From: Sphingobacteriaceae bacterium
GTDB taxonomy: Bacteria > Bacteroidota > Bacteroidia > B-17B0 > Aurantibacillaceae
NCBI GenBank assembly: GCA_016705695.1
Contig: JADJLA010000008.1
Coordinates: forward strand, 1-64,000
Length of the DNA stretch: 64,000 bases
Direction of reading: 5' to 3'
This document shows, one piece after another, positions 8,449 through 16,566 of this stretch (the stretch's first letter is position 1; every line of letters begins with the position of its first letter). A model generated the notes under the pieces. It had not been told where the DNA came from and searched no databases. It was given only the letters and a program-made list of their open reading frames with translations. A program made the translations under genes and the position numbers.

Positions 8449-9411
8449 TTATAATAATTGTTTAATGATCTCTTCAATGGCAATACCTTCTGCTTCGGCT
8501 TTGTAATTTTTCACAATACGGTGACGTAGAATCGGAGTTGCAATGGCTTTTACATCTTCAATATCAGGACTAAATTTTCCATTTATAGCAGCATGACATT
8601 TGGCGCCAATAATTAAATATTGCGAAGCACGCGGACCTGCACCCCACGATAGATATTTTTTTGCCACATCAGAACTGAACTCCGAATTTAAACGTGTTTT
8701 ATTTACCAAACGTACAGCGTATTCGATCACATTATCGGCAACAGGAATTTTACGAATTAAATTTTGGAAGTAAGTAATTTCCTCTGCAGAAAGGATATGT
8801 TTTAGTTTAACGTTTTGTGTTGTAGTTGTTTGTTTCACAACCTGCATCTCTTCTTTAAAAGAAGGATAATCCAACCAAATATTGAACATAAAACGGTCTA
8901 ATTGAGCTTCAGGCAAAGGGTAAGTTCCTTCTTGCTCAATTGGGTTTTGTGTTGCTAGTACAAAGAAAGGTTTATCTAGATCATATCTTTTCCCTGAAGT
9001 AGTAACTTGTCTTTCTTGCATGGCTTCCAATAAAGCCGCTTGTGTTTTTGGCGGAGTACGATTGATCTCATCAGCCAAAATTATATTGGCAAAAATGGGG
9101 CCTTTAATGAACTTGAAATTTCTGCTTTCATCCAATACCTCACTACCAATAATATCGCTTGGCATAAGATCGGGTGTGAACTGAATACGATTGAAACTTA
9201 ATCCCAATGCATCTGAAATGGTGCTTACCAATAAAGTTTTTGCTAATCCCGGAACACCAACCAACAAACAATGCCCATTACTAAAAATGGAAATGAGCAC
9301 GTTTTTAATGGTGTCCTCTTGTCCAACAATTACCTTGGCTATCTCTTTATTTAATTCGTTGTATTTTGCAACAAATGCTTGAATGGCTTCGGTATCGCTT
9401 TTAAATTCCAT
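8449..9411 (-). CDS. MoxR-family AAA+ ATPase
   Basis: This 320-residue ATPase is of the MoxR/RavA group (AAA_3 domain plus lid), which acts as a chaperone-like remodeller for the maturation of metal enzymes or membrane complexes. It has Walker A GVPGLAKT, Walker B with ILADEINRTPPKTQAALLEAMQE, the LATQNPIEQEGTYPLPEAQLDRF sensor-1 and arginine-finger region, and a C-terminal lid with GPRASQYL (sensor 2). Usual partners (DUF58, VWA-domain or BatA proteins) are absent here. Instead it is followed by an unknown helical protein and fumarylacetoacetase. Confidence 0.94.
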   Translation of the reverse strand: MEFKSDTEAIQAFVAKYNELNKEIAKVIVGQEDTIKNVLISIFSNGHCLLVGVPGLAKTLLVSTISDALGLSFNRIQFTPDLMPSDIIGSEVLDESRNFKFIKGPIFANIILADEINRTPPKTQAALLEAMQERQVTTSGKRYDLDKPFFVLATQNPIEQEGTYPLPEAQLDRFMFNIWLDYPSFKEEMQVVKQTTTTQNVKLKHILSAEEITYFQNLIRKIPVADNVIEYAVRLVNKTRLNSEFSSDVAKKYLSWGAGPRASQYLIIGAKCHAAINGKFSPDIEDVKAIATPILRHRIVKNYKAEAEGIAIEEIIKQLL

Positions 9412-9504
9412 AACAAAAATTAGACTCCTAATTTAATAAATTTAAAGGCATGAAATGAAGAAATAATGCTTAATAAATGTTATTAGGATGAACGGGAGAT
9501 TACA

Positions 9505-9530
9505 TAAAAAAGCCCGAATGATCGGGCCTT
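9505..9530 (-). terminator. Intrinsic terminator after acyl-CoA dehydrogenase
   Basis: The stem GCCCGA (9512-9517) pairs with TCGGGC (9522-9527) around a four-base loop. Read on the minus strand it is followed by a run of six T (positions 9506-9511). It begins directly after the stop codon of the acyl-CoA dehydrogenase gene and separates that unit from moxR. Confidence 0.8.
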
Positions 9531-9534
9531 TTCT

Positions 9535-10710
9535 TTAGTCTTTTAACAGCTCTCTGGCTATCACCAGTTTTTGTATCTCGCTAGTGCCTTCGCCAATAGT
9601 GCAAAGCTTACTATCACGGTAGAATTTCTCTACCGGAAAATCTTTTGTATAGCCATAACCACCAAAAATTTGTACAGCCTCTGTGCTAACTCTTACGGCA
9701 ACTTCGCTAGCATAATATTTAGCATAGGCACTTTCTTTGGTCATTTTTTTGTGCTTGTTCTTTAGGTCTGCGGCCTGAAAAGTTAATAGTTCTGCAGCCT
9801 CATATTCTGTTGCCATGTCTGCCAACTTAAATGCAATTGCTTGGAAATTTGCAATTGGTTGACCAAATTGTTGGCGCTCTTTCGCATATTTAATACTCGC
9901 ATTTAAAGCTCCCTTTGCAATCCCTAAGCTTAATGCAGCAATACTTATACGGCCGCCATCCAGTACTTTCATAGCTTGAACAAATCCGTCACCCACGTTC
10001 CCTAATACTTGTGATTTGTGTACGCGGCAATTTTCAAATATTAACTCAGCAGTTTCGCTGGCACGCATACCTAATTTATTTTCTTTTTTACCGCCTTTAA
10101 ATCCGGGAGTAGTGCGTTCAATTATAAATGCAGTAATTCCATGACTATCTAATAATTCGCCGGTGCGAACTAAAACAACAGCAACATTTCCTGTAATACC
10201 ATGTGTGATCCAGTTTTTTGTACCATTGATCACCCAATAGTCTCCATCTTGTTTTGCAACACACTGCATGCGCATAGCATCACTTCCTGTGTTTGCTTCT
10301 GTTAATCCCCAAGCACCGATCCATTCAGCCGATGCTAATTTTGGTAAATATTTTTTCTTTTGCTCTTCGTTACCAAATGCCAAAATGTGTCCTGTACACA
10401 AACTATTGTGAGCAGCCATTGATAAAGCAATAGAACCACAAATACTTCCAAGTTCTGTAATAGCTGTTACATATTCAGTATAGCTAAAACCTGATCCGCC
10501 ATATTCGGTTGGAACAAGTACACCCATTAATCCAAGTTCTCCCAGTTTTTTAAAAACTTCTATTGGAAATTCCTGACTTTCGTCCCATTCCATCATTTTA
10601 GGATAGATATGATCTTTTCCGAATTTGCGTATCATATCAGCGATGGCCACTTGGTTCTCGCTTAATTGAAAATTCATTCCTACTTGTGTATCTAATAATT
10701 GACCAGACAT
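9535..10710 (-). CDS. Acyl-CoA dehydrogenase
   Basis: This FAD flavoprotein of about 380-391 residues oxidises acyl-CoA to enoyl-CoA and hands electrons to ETF, whose two genes lie 1-3 kb upstream. Family signatures are present: GAWGLTEANTGSDA (FAD/substrate), WITHGITG, ERQQFGQPIANFQAIAFKLADMA, and QIFGGYGYTKDFPVEKFYRDSKLCTIGEGTSEIQ, which contains the catalytic Glu at the place used by short-chain/butyryl-CoA dehydrogenases. The start is uncertain. The ATG at 10710 overlaps apt by 19 bases, while MNFQLSENQ (ATG at 10677) is where most relatives begin. Substrate chain length cannot be fixed by eye. Confidence 0.95.
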   Translation of the reverse strand: MSGQLLDTQVGMNFQLSENQVAIADMIRKFGKDHIYPKMMEWDESQEFPIEVFKKLGELGLMGVLVPTEYGGSGFSYTEYVTAITELGSICGSIALSMAAHNSLCTGHILAFGNEEQKKKYLPKLASAEWIGAWGLTEANTGSDAMRMQCVAKQDGDYWVINGTKNWITHGITGNVAVVLVRTGELLDSHGITAFIIERTTPGFKGGKKENKLGMRASETAELIFENCRVHKSQVLGNVGDGFVQAMKVLDGGRISIAALSLGIAKGALNASIKYAKERQQFGQPIANFQAIAFKLADMATEYEAAELLTFQAADLKNKHKKMTKESAYAKYYASEVAVRVSTEAVQIFGGYGYTKDFPVEKFYRDSKLCTIGEGTSEIQKLVIARELLKD

Positions 10711-11219
10711 ATTATATTTTTTGAATGTTTAATTAGTTTTTCTTTTCCGTTTAAAAAATCAAGGCCTACTACAAAGTTAAAACCTATCACCTTAGCGCCA
10801 ATTTGTTTTACTAGTTGCGATGCTGCTTCTGCTGTTCCTCCGGTTGCTAAAAGATCGTCGTGAATGATCACATTCCAATCTTTTTTTAGAGCATCCTCAT
10901 GAATTTCTATTTTTGAGGTACCATACTCCAGATCGTATTCAAAGCCTATCTTTTTATATGGCAATTTACCTGCTTTTCTTAATAAAACAAAGGGTTTATT
11001 CAACTTATTTGCCATTAAAAACCCAAATAAGAAGCCTCTGCTTTCAATTCCTATTATTGCGTCGGGTATTACAGTCATTTGCCCTATGAAGCCATCAACA
11101 ATTTTCGAGCAAAGTTCTTGATCGTAAAAAAGAGGGGTAATGTCTTTAAAAACAATGCCCGGTTTAGGAAAATCGGGCACATCTCTAATGCTTTGTTTTA
11201 TCTCAGAGGCAAGACTCAC
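10692..11219 (-). CDS. apt: Adenine phosphoribosyltransferase
   Basis: This enzyme salvages adenine to AMP using PRPP in the cytoplasm. The 175-residue length is standard. It has the N-terminal IRDVPDFPKPGIVFKDITPLF segment, GIESRGFLFG, RKAGKLPYKK (the flexible catalytic loop) and the PRPP-binding motif VIIHDDLLATGGTAEA, in which the more usual VDD is HDD. It overlaps the nuclease-family gene upstream by four bases (shared ATGA type junction) and the acyl-CoA dehydrogenase reading frame downstream, so the three form one transcript. Confidence 0.96.
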   Translation of the reverse strand: MSLASEIKQSIRDVPDFPKPGIVFKDITPLFYDQELCSKIVDGFIGQMTVIPDAIIGIESRGFLFGFLMANKLNKPFVLLRKAGKLPYKKIGFEYDLEYGTSKIEIHEDALKKDWNVIIHDDLLATGGTAEAASQLVKQIGAKVIGFNFVVGLDFLNGKEKLIKHSKNIICLVNY

Positions 11220-11836
11220 GATTTTTTTCGGTTGTTGAGTTCGTCTCTGATCTTAGAGGCTAATTCGTATTTCTCTTCGTCTAATGCGTTTTGTAAAAGA
11301 CCTTTTAACTCTTCGGTACTCTTGCTTTTATATTCGCCTTTTTCTCCTGAAGTAGCAACTTCTTTTGATTTTGGTTTGGTCTCTGCTTTGGCCTCAGCTT
11401 CTTGCTCGGGTGGAGTAGAGCTTTCGTCATCCAGCACAATCCCTGCGCTTTTTAAAATAAATTCGTAAGTATAAATTGGGCACTTAAAACGAATAGCTAA
11501 AGCAATCGCATCGCTAGTGCGGGCATCAATTTCTACATCACGACTTCCATCATTACATAAAAGTTTAGCGTAAAAAATTCCTTCCACTAAATTGTAAATA
11601 AGAACCTCGGTAACATTAATATCAAACACTTCGGCAAACGAACGGAATAGATCGTGAGTTAAAGGACGGCTAGGGCTCATTTTTTCGAGCTCAATAGCTA
11701 TTGCTTGTGCCTCAAAACCTCCAATAATAATAGGTAAACGCCTACTTCCGGCACTTTCTCCCAAAACTAGGGCATAAGCCCCGCTTTGTGTTTGGCTGTA
11801 ACTCAATCCAACTATTTCTAACTGCACCTTTTTCAT
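11216..11836 (-). CDS. Bifunctional nuclease-family protein with C-terminal UVR motif
   Basis: Residues about 1-135 form a BFN/DUF151 domain: GLSYSQTQSGAYALVLGE, RLPIIIGGFEAQAIAIELE, and DARTSDAIALAIRFKCPIYT near its end. Plant members of this family have been reported to cleave DNA and RNA. After a low-complexity linker rich in Glu, Ala and Lys (about 140-170), the C-terminus ELKGLLQNALDEEKYELASKIRDEL is a UVR (UvrB/UvrC-type) helical hairpin used for protein contacts. This two-part layout is common in Bacteroidota. It is cytoplasmic, and its exact role there is not established. A four-base overlap with apt suggests translational coupling. Confidence 0.9.
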   Translation of the reverse strand: MKKVQLEIVGLSYSQTQSGAYALVLGESAGSRRLPIIIGGFEAQAIAIELEKMSPSRPLTHDLFRSFAEVFDINVTEVLIYNLVEGIFYAKLLCNDGSRDVEIDARTSDAIALAIRFKCPIYTYEFILKSAGIVLDDESSTPPEQEAEAKAETKPKSKEVATSGEKGEYKSKSTEELKGLLQNALDEEKYELASKIRDELNNRKKS

Positions 11837-11869
11837 TTGAAAGTGTCTAATTTAAGAAAAAAAATTGAG

Positions 11870-12844
11870 TTAATTTTGATGAGCTTTAAACTTTTTGATT
11901 GCTTCGGTAAGTTTTGGAAGAATACTAAAAGCGTCTCCAACAATTCCGTAATCAGCCGATTTAAAGAATGGTGCTTCTTTGTCGTTATTGATAACAACAA
12001 TTGTTTTACTTCCATTAACTCCAGCTAAATGTTGAATTGCACCGGAAATACCAATGGCAATATATAAATTCGGACGAATAGCAATGCCTGTTTGACCAAC
12101 GTGTTCGTGGTGCGGGCGCCAGTGCATATCGGCAACCGGACGTGAGCAAGCTGTTGTAGCACCTAAAGAACTTGCAAGATCTTCAACAATTTTCCAATTC
12201 TCCGGGCCTTTTAATCCGCGCCCTGCGCTTACAACTAATTCTGCTTCGGCTAGTGGTGTCATACCGCCACTTGAGTTTAAACGAGTTTCTTTTACAGTAA
12301 TACGTGATGATGGAAGATCAGCAGTTAGGTCGCTTACAGTTGCTGATCCTCCCGAAAGTTGAACGGGAAAACTGTTAGGTAGTAATGAAATTATTTTGAT
12401 GTCGGAATGGATAACATAAGTAGCATTCGCTTTTCCGGAGAAAACATTCTTTTTTACTTCAAAAGTATTTCCATTGATCACAGGAATATCAATAGCTCCT
12501 GCAACTAAGCCAGCTTTTAACTTTGCTGATAAACGTGGTGCAGCTGCTTTGCCTGTAATATCAAAAGCGAAAATCACTACTTTGCTTCCTTCTGCCTTCG
12601 CGGCTTGCTCAACTAAAGCAGTAATTAAAAGCGAATCAGAATTGAGCTTATCATTTTTTACAGTAAGTACTTTATTGGCGCCTGCTTTTCCTAATTCATC
12701 AATATGGGCTGCTTCTGCATTGTTTACAACTGCAGTAACGCTTGTTCCCATTTGTTTAGCAATGTTTGCGGCATAATTAACGCATTCTAAAGAAGATTTT
12801 TTCACTCTTCCTTTGGCAACTTCGGTATATACTAGAACTGACAT
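11870..12844 (-). CDS. etfA: Electron transfer flavoprotein alpha subunit
   Basis: EtfA carries the FAD and, with EtfB, shuttles electrons from acyl-CoA dehydrogenases to a membrane oxidoreductase. I start at the ATG at 12844 (MSVLVYTEVAKG), giving 324 residues. An in-frame ATG 13 codons earlier adds a segment not seen in the family. The C-terminal FAD domain shows LVVSAGRGLKGPENW, SLGATTACSRPVAD, HHEHVGQTGIAIRPNLYIAIGISGAIQHLAGV and a final DAFSILPKLTEAIKK. It lies 61 bases downstream of etfB on the same strand. The acyl-CoA dehydrogenase of the next operon is a natural electron donor. Confidence 0.97.
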   Translation of the reverse strand: MSVLVYTEVAKGRVKKSSLECVNYAANIAKQMGTSVTAVVNNAEAAHIDELGKAGANKVLTVKNDKLNSDSLLITALVEQAAKAEGSKVVIFAFDITGKAAAPRLSAKLKAGLVAGAIDIPVINGNTFEVKKNVFSGKANATYVIHSDIKIISLLPNSFPVQLSGGSATVSDLTADLPSSRITVKETRLNSSGGMTPLAEAELVVSAGRGLKGPENWKIVEDLASSLGATTACSRPVADMHWRPHHEHVGQTGIAIRPNLYIAIGISGAIQHLAGVNGSKTIVVINNDKEAPFFKSADYGIVGDAFSILPKLTEAIKKFKAHQN

Positions 12845-12905
12845 ATTTTCTTTTTTTAATTTGTGAATTTGTGAATGCGCCAATTAGAACATTTACAAAT
12901 TGTAT

Positions 12906-13649
12906 TTAGATTACTTTTGCTTCAGTGTGGAGTAAATTCACTAATTCATCCATGTTATCTTCCGTTAGCATTTTGCAGGTAGTTCTGCCCGGATTTAATG
13001 CATAAGATTTTACTGTGGTTAATGATGCAGCGCCATTACCTTCAATAACTGCTAATGGTTTTGTGCGCGCTGCCATTATACCGCGCATGTTTGGAATACG
13101 CGGCTCGGCCATGCCTTTAGCACAACTAATAACCACAGGGAGATCACATTCAACAATTTGAACACCACCATCTAGATCGTACTCTGCGGTTGTTTTGTTT
13201 CCTGTTAGATCTAATTTTGTAGCTAATGAAATAAACGGAAGATCCATTAGGCCGGCAACAATGGCACCAACTGAAGATCCGTTATAATTGATAGTTTCCT
13301 TTCCTACTAAGATCATTTCATAGTTATTCGTTTTCGCATAGTTTGCAATTTGCTCTGCTACGAAAAACGCGTCAGGGCCTTCTGCATTCACTCGAACGGC
13401 ATCATCAGCGCCTAATGAAAGCCCTTTGCGAATAGTAGCTTCGCTGTCGGGTAAGCCAACATGTATCAAAGTTACTTTCTCGGCAACATTCGCTTCTTTC
13501 AATTCTAAAGCACGCACTAAAGCGTACCACTCATCGTAAGGATTAATAACAAAAGTGACTCCTTGTGAATTGAATTTACTATCACCTTCGGTGAATTGAA
13601 TTTTAGTAGTTGTATCAGGGACATTACTAATTGCAACCAGGATTTTCAT
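12906..13649 (-). CDS. etfB: Electron transfer flavoprotein beta subunit
   Basis: This 247-residue subunit is normal for EtfB. It has the N-terminal KILVAISNVPDT, NPYDEWYALVRALELKE, GADDAVRVN, the nucleotide-binding LVGKETINYNGSSVGAIVAGLMDLPFIS, and the recognition-loop region AEPRIPNMRGIMAARTKPL that docks onto acyl-CoA dehydrogenases. It binds AMP and forms the heterodimer with EtfA encoded just downstream. A consensus Bacteroidota promoter lies 20 bases upstream, so etfB-etfA is its own transcription unit. Confidence 0.97.
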   Translation of the reverse strand: MKILVAISNVPDTTTKIQFTEGDSKFNSQGVTFVINPYDEWYALVRALELKEANVAEKVTLIHVGLPDSEATIRKGLSLGADDAVRVNAEGPDAFFVAEQIANYAKTNNYEMILVGKETINYNGSSVGAIVAGLMDLPFISLATKLDLTGNKTTAEYDLDGGVQIVECDLPVVISCAKGMAEPRIPNMRGIMAARTKPLAVIEGNGAASLTTVKSYALNPGRTTCKMLTEDNMDELVNLLHTEAKVI

Positions 13650-13669
13650 AGTCTATAAAATTAGGTTTG

Positions 13670-13700
13670 CAAAGTTAACATTATAAGGATTTTAAGCAAA
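13670..13700 (-). promoter_or_regulatory. Promoter of etfB-etfA
   Basis: On the minus strand TTTG (13697-13700) is followed, counting from its TTG at 13697-13699, by 19 bases and then TAACTTTG (13670-13677). This matches the Bacteroidota primary sigma-factor pattern exactly in both boxes and spacing. Transcription would begin a few bases downstream, leaving a short leader before the etfB ATG at 13649. Confidence 0.75.
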
Positions 13701-13771
13701 CCAATCTAAACGATTAATTTGCACAAAAACCCCGCTTTTTTAACAAAGATGACAGAAGTACGGATTTAGCA

Positions 13772-14221
13772 TTAACCGTGAAGTTTATCCAGCAAGTTAT
13801 TCAAGGTTTTGATATCCTCTTTACTGAGGTTCTTGAACAGGTCATGAAAAGATCCATCAACATGGTCTAAAGAAGCAAGTAATTTCAATCCTTTCTCTGT
13901 GATCAAAAGGTCAACATTTCGTCTGTCGGAGCTGCATTCTTTTCTCTCAACAAATCCTTTCACGATCAATTTGTCAATGATACGCGACGCATCACTCATT
14001 CTATCAATTATGCGTTCTTTTATAAGTTTTAAATTGCAGGGTTTTGTATGCTGCCCTCTTAAAATCCGAAGCACATTGTACTGTTGGTGTGTGATTTCAA
14101 GATCTTTGAATTGTTGATGTAAAAGGTAGTTTATAAGATGACTTGTATAAAGCAAATTCACGCCAAGCTTGTGCTGTGGAGTTTTAAATTTTGCTTGTTG
14201 TATTTTGCTTTCTAAGGTCAT
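13772..14221 (-). CDS. MarR-family transcriptional regulator
   Basis: This 149-residue winged-helix regulator has the MarR layout: dimerisation helices at each end and a central DNA-binding wing. The wing is clear in DASRIIDKLIVKGFVERKECSSDRRNVDLLITEKG, including the conserved Asp-Arg-Arg of the wing tip. Regulators of this kind usually repress a neighbouring gene and leave DNA when a small molecule or oxidant is sensed. The neighbour on the same strand is yceI, whose promoter carries two copies of a 10-bp palindrome that this protein could bind. Its ATG touches the T-run of a terminator hairpin, which is odd (see findings). Confidence 0.92.
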   Translation of the reverse strand: MTLESKIQQAKFKTPQHKLGVNLLYTSHLINYLLHQQFKDLEITHQQYNVLRILRGQHTKPCNLKLIKERIIDRMSDASRIIDKLIVKGFVERKECSSDRRNVDLLITEKGLKLLASLDHVDGSFHDLFKNLSKEDIKTLNNLLDKLHG

Positions 14222-14250
14222 AAAAAAAGAGGCTGAAATTATTCAGCCTC
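14222..14250 (-). terminator. Terminator hairpin between yceI and marR
   Basis: GAGGCTGAA (14229-14237) pairs with TTCAGCCTC (14242-14250) around a four-base loop. On the minus strand the stem is followed by seven T (14222-14228), and the MarR ATG begins at the next base. It should end most yceI transcripts and would also cover the region where a ribosome binds for marR. Confidence 0.85.
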
Positions 14251-14267
14251 TAATATATGTAAATTTA

Positions 14268-14864
14268 TTATTGAGCTTTATTTAATTCTATGGTCACGTC
14301 GATCTTTACTTCTTCACTTACCACAACCCCACCCGATTCAAGAGCTGCATTCCAATTCAAACCAAAGTCTTTACGGTTTAGTTTCCCAATTATTTTAAAG
14401 GCATATTTAATATTTCCCCATGGATCTTTTACGGCTTTTCCGGCGCCAATAGCAGTTAAAGTTACTTTTTTGGTAACGCCTTTCATGGTAAGGTCGCCTT
14501 CTAAAATATATGTAGTTTTTACTTTTCCCGGCTTCATGCTAGTTGCCTTAAAAGTGATCTTTGGATAATTTGCGGCATCAAAGAATTCACCACTTTTTAA
14601 GTGACCATCACGCTTCTCGTCATCGGTATTTATAGAATTAACATCGGCATTAAACTCAATTTTAGCATCAGTAAAGTCCATTTCTGTTTTAGAAGAAACA
14701 GTTCCTTCGTAAATTTTGAATTTACCTTCGGTTTCGCTCACCATTAAGTGAGTAACCATAAATCCAAGTTTTGAGTGAGAGTTATCGATCTTCCAGTTGG
14801 TTTGTGCCATTGAGCCAAAGCTTGTGATTGCTAAAGTGGCTACATTAATAATAAAGTTTTTCAT
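14268..14864 (-). CDS. YceI-family lipid-binding protein, exported
   Basis: This 198-residue protein has a signal peptide (KNFIINVATLAITSFGSMAQ) and a single YceI domain, a lipocalin-like barrel that binds polyisoprenoids or other amphiphiles in the periplasm. Family features are NWKIDNSHSKLGFMVTHLM at the N-terminus, DGHLKSGEFFDAANYPKITF in the middle, GDLTMKGVTKKVTLTA, and the C-terminal VVSEEVKIDVTIELN. In several bacteria yceI genes are induced by stress or controlled by a linked MarR regulator. Here marR follows directly and a palindromic operator lies in the promoter. The likely real start is the ATG at 14864. Confidence 0.94.
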   Translation of the reverse strand: MKNFIINVATLAITSFGSMAQTNWKIDNSHSKLGFMVTHLMVSETEGKFKIYEGTVSSKTEMDFTDAKIEFNADVNSINTDDEKRDGHLKSGEFFDAANYPKITFKATSMKPGKVKTTYILEGDLTMKGVTKKVTLTAIGAGKAVKDPWGNIKYAFKIIGKLNRKDFGLNWNAALESGGVVVSEEVKIDVTIELNKAQ

Positions 14865-14889
14865 AGTGTTTGGTTTTAAGATTATTAAA

Positions 14890-14922
14890 CAAATGTATGT
14901 TATAACATTTAATGTTATAACA
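14890..14922 (-). promoter_or_regulatory. yceI promoter with paired palindromic operator
   Basis: The minus-strand −7 box TACATTTG (14890-14897) touches two copies of TGTTATAACA, at 14898-14907 and 14913-14922. Each copy is a perfect palindrome, and together with their flanks they form a larger perfect inverted repeat (14897-14922) with half-site centres 15 bp apart. The operator covers the region between the −7 and −33 boxes and overlaps the rluF stop codon. A MarR-type dimer bound here would block RNA polymerase. The binding protein is inferred from the adjacent marR gene. Confidence 0.75.
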
Positions 14923-15592
14923 CATTTTGTTTCTTTAACACTTCAAAACTTCCAACTATCTGATTATCAATATTAAAATTATCAATGCGGATACGCTTTA
15001 AAAAGCTCACATGGTATAATAAGGCCTTGCACATACGTCTAATTTGCTTGTTCTTACCTTCTGTTAGAATTATTCCAAACGTAAACTCATCTATGACCCA
15101 ACACTTGCAAGGCTTCGTAAAATAAAAACCTATATCAACACCTGCACTCATTTTATCAGCAAAAGATTGATCGATCTCTTTACTTACTTTTACAATGTAT
15201 TCTTTCTCTTTGTGATTCTTTGGATCTGTAACTTGTTTGGCCCATTTTCCATCATTGGTCAATATCAATAATCCTTCTGAAGCTTTATCTAATCGTCCGG
15301 CAATTATCAAAGGCAAGTGATCTTTGAACACCTCAAATAAACTGTCTTTTACATTTGCATTTAAAGAAGAAACATATCCAACGGGCTTATAATACTTCAA
15401 ATAAACCGGCGCGTGTTTTTTTACCAAGTTTCCGTCAACGGTAATTTCGTCGCTATCATTTAATTCAATATTTGAGTCAATGATCTCACTCCCAACTCTC
15501 ACTCTCCGCTCTGTTATTAGGGCTTTGGCCTCTTTGTTGGTATACTTAAGGGTATGCACTAAAAAATATTGAATTCTACGTCCAAATCCCAT
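14915..15592 (-). CDS. rluF: 23S rRNA pseudouridine synthase, RluF/RsuA group
   Basis: An N-terminal S4 RNA-binding domain (RIQYFLVHTLKYTNKEAKALITERRVRVG) is followed by a pseudouridine synthase domain with the catalytic Asp in AGRLDKASEGLLILTNDG and the GKNKQIRRMCKAL motif near the end. The tail after this motif and the overall sequence favour RluF, which modifies U2604 of 23S rRNA, over RsuA or RluB, but subgroup assignment by eye is not certain. I start at the ATG at 15592 (MGFGRRIQ). An earlier in-frame ATG at 15616 adds a hydrophobic octapeptide and runs into a repeat. The stop codon lies inside the yceI operator. Confidence 0.85.
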   Translation of the reverse strand: MGFGRRIQYFLVHTLKYTNKEAKALITERRVRVGSEIIDSNIELNDSDEITVDGNLVKKHAPVYLKYYKPVGYVSSLNANVKDSLFEVFKDHLPLIIAGRLDKASEGLLILTNDGKWAKQVTDPKNHKEKEYIVKVSKEIDQSFADKMSAGVDIGFYFTKPCKCWVIDEFTFGIILTEGKNKQIRRMCKALLYHVSFLKRIRIDNFNIDNQIVGSFEVLKKQNVL

Positions 15593-15609
15593 GAGCGTAA
15601 AAATACACA

Positions 15610-15771
15610 ATACCAAATGTAACTAAGTTTTAATTCAAAGATTTTGATGAAAAATTCATGAGATTGAGGCGCAAATTGCAATCGTAGCAGGCAGTTACGA
15701 TGAAAATTTGCAACGAAAAGATCATAAATTTTTCGCTAAAGATTGGATTAAAACTTAGTTATTTTTGGTAT
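15610..15771. repeat. 162-bp palindromic element, copy 1 (ATACCAAAT ends)
   Basis: An imperfect inverted repeat spans the whole gap between rluF and the ABC ATPase gene. The left arm starts ATACCAAATGTAACTAAG and the right arm, reversed, starts ATACCAAAAATAACTAAG. Pairing continues through TTTTAAT and AAAAATT to a centre near 15690. It can fold into one long hairpin. A second element of identical length and with the same ends lies at 36969-37130. Confidence 0.8.
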
Positions 15772-15814
15772 GAGCGGATTGTTGAGCCCGCTTATTCTTT
15801 ATAACTTTACACCA

Positions 15815-16534
15815 ATGAGCAGCATTATTGTTTTAAAGAATATTGAGAAACTTTACAAGATCGGTAAAGAACTTATATATGCGTTGCGTGATATTTCTTT
15901 GACCGTAGAAAAGAACGAGTATGTGGCTTTAATGGGTCCATCCGGAAGTGGCAAATCAACGTTGATGAATATGTTGGGCTGTTTGGATACACCTAGTAAT
16001 GGCGAATATATTTTAAATGGACATTCGGTTGCAACAATGAGTGATAGTGAACTGGCCGAGATCCGTAATAAAGAAATTGGTTTTGTATTTCAAACATTTA
16101 ATTTATTACCTCGTGCTACTACTTTAGAAAATGTGGCTTTACCATTAGTTTACGCCGGCATGCCAAAAGCCGCACGAGAAGAAAGAGCTAAAGAAGTATT
16201 GGAGCAGGTTGGTTTAGGAGATCGTATGACTCATAAGCCAAATGAATTAAGTGGTGGTCAGCGTCAACGCGTAGCCATTGCGCGAGCTTTGGTAAATAAA
16301 CCAGCCATTATTTTGGCTGATGAACCCACCGGGAACTTAGATAGTAAAACTTCGATCGAGATCATGGGATTATTAGAGAATATTCACAAGAACGGAAATA
16401 CCATCATTTTAGTTACTCATGAAGAGGATATTGCCATGCACGCACATCGAATTGTACGTTTGCGTGATGGATTGGTTGAAAGTGATACAATTAACACTAA
16501 TATTACCACTTATAAAAACAGGGTTTCTGCCTGA
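15815..16534 (+). CDS. ABC transporter ATP-binding protein, LolD/MacB type
   Basis: This 239-residue nucleotide-binding subunit has Walker A GPSGSGKST, Q-loop FVFQTFNLLPR, signature LSGGQRQRVAIARAL, Walker B IILADEPTGNLDS and the H-loop THEED. These place it in the LolD/FtsE/MacB group that works with MacB-like permeases for lipoprotein release, peptide export or toxin efflux. I take the ATG at 15815. An in-frame ATG at 15770 lies inside the palindromic repeat and adds 15 unrelated residues. No permease gene is adjacent, so its partner must be encoded elsewhere. The next gene encodes an outer-membrane protein. Confidence 0.92.
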   Translation: MSSIIVLKNIEKLYKIGKELIYALRDISLTVEKNEYVALMGPSGSGKSTLMNMLGCLDTPSNGEYILNGHSVATMSDSELAEIRNKEIGFVFQTFNLLPRATTLENVALPLVYAGMPKAAREERAKEVLEQVGLGDRMTHKPNELSGGQRQRVAIARALVNKPAIILADEPTGNLDSKTSIEIMGLLENIHKNGNTIILVTHEEDIAMHAHRIVRLRDGLVESDTINTNITTYKNRVSA

Positions 16535-16566
16535 TTTATTTTAATTACTTTTATGGCATTGTAAAC

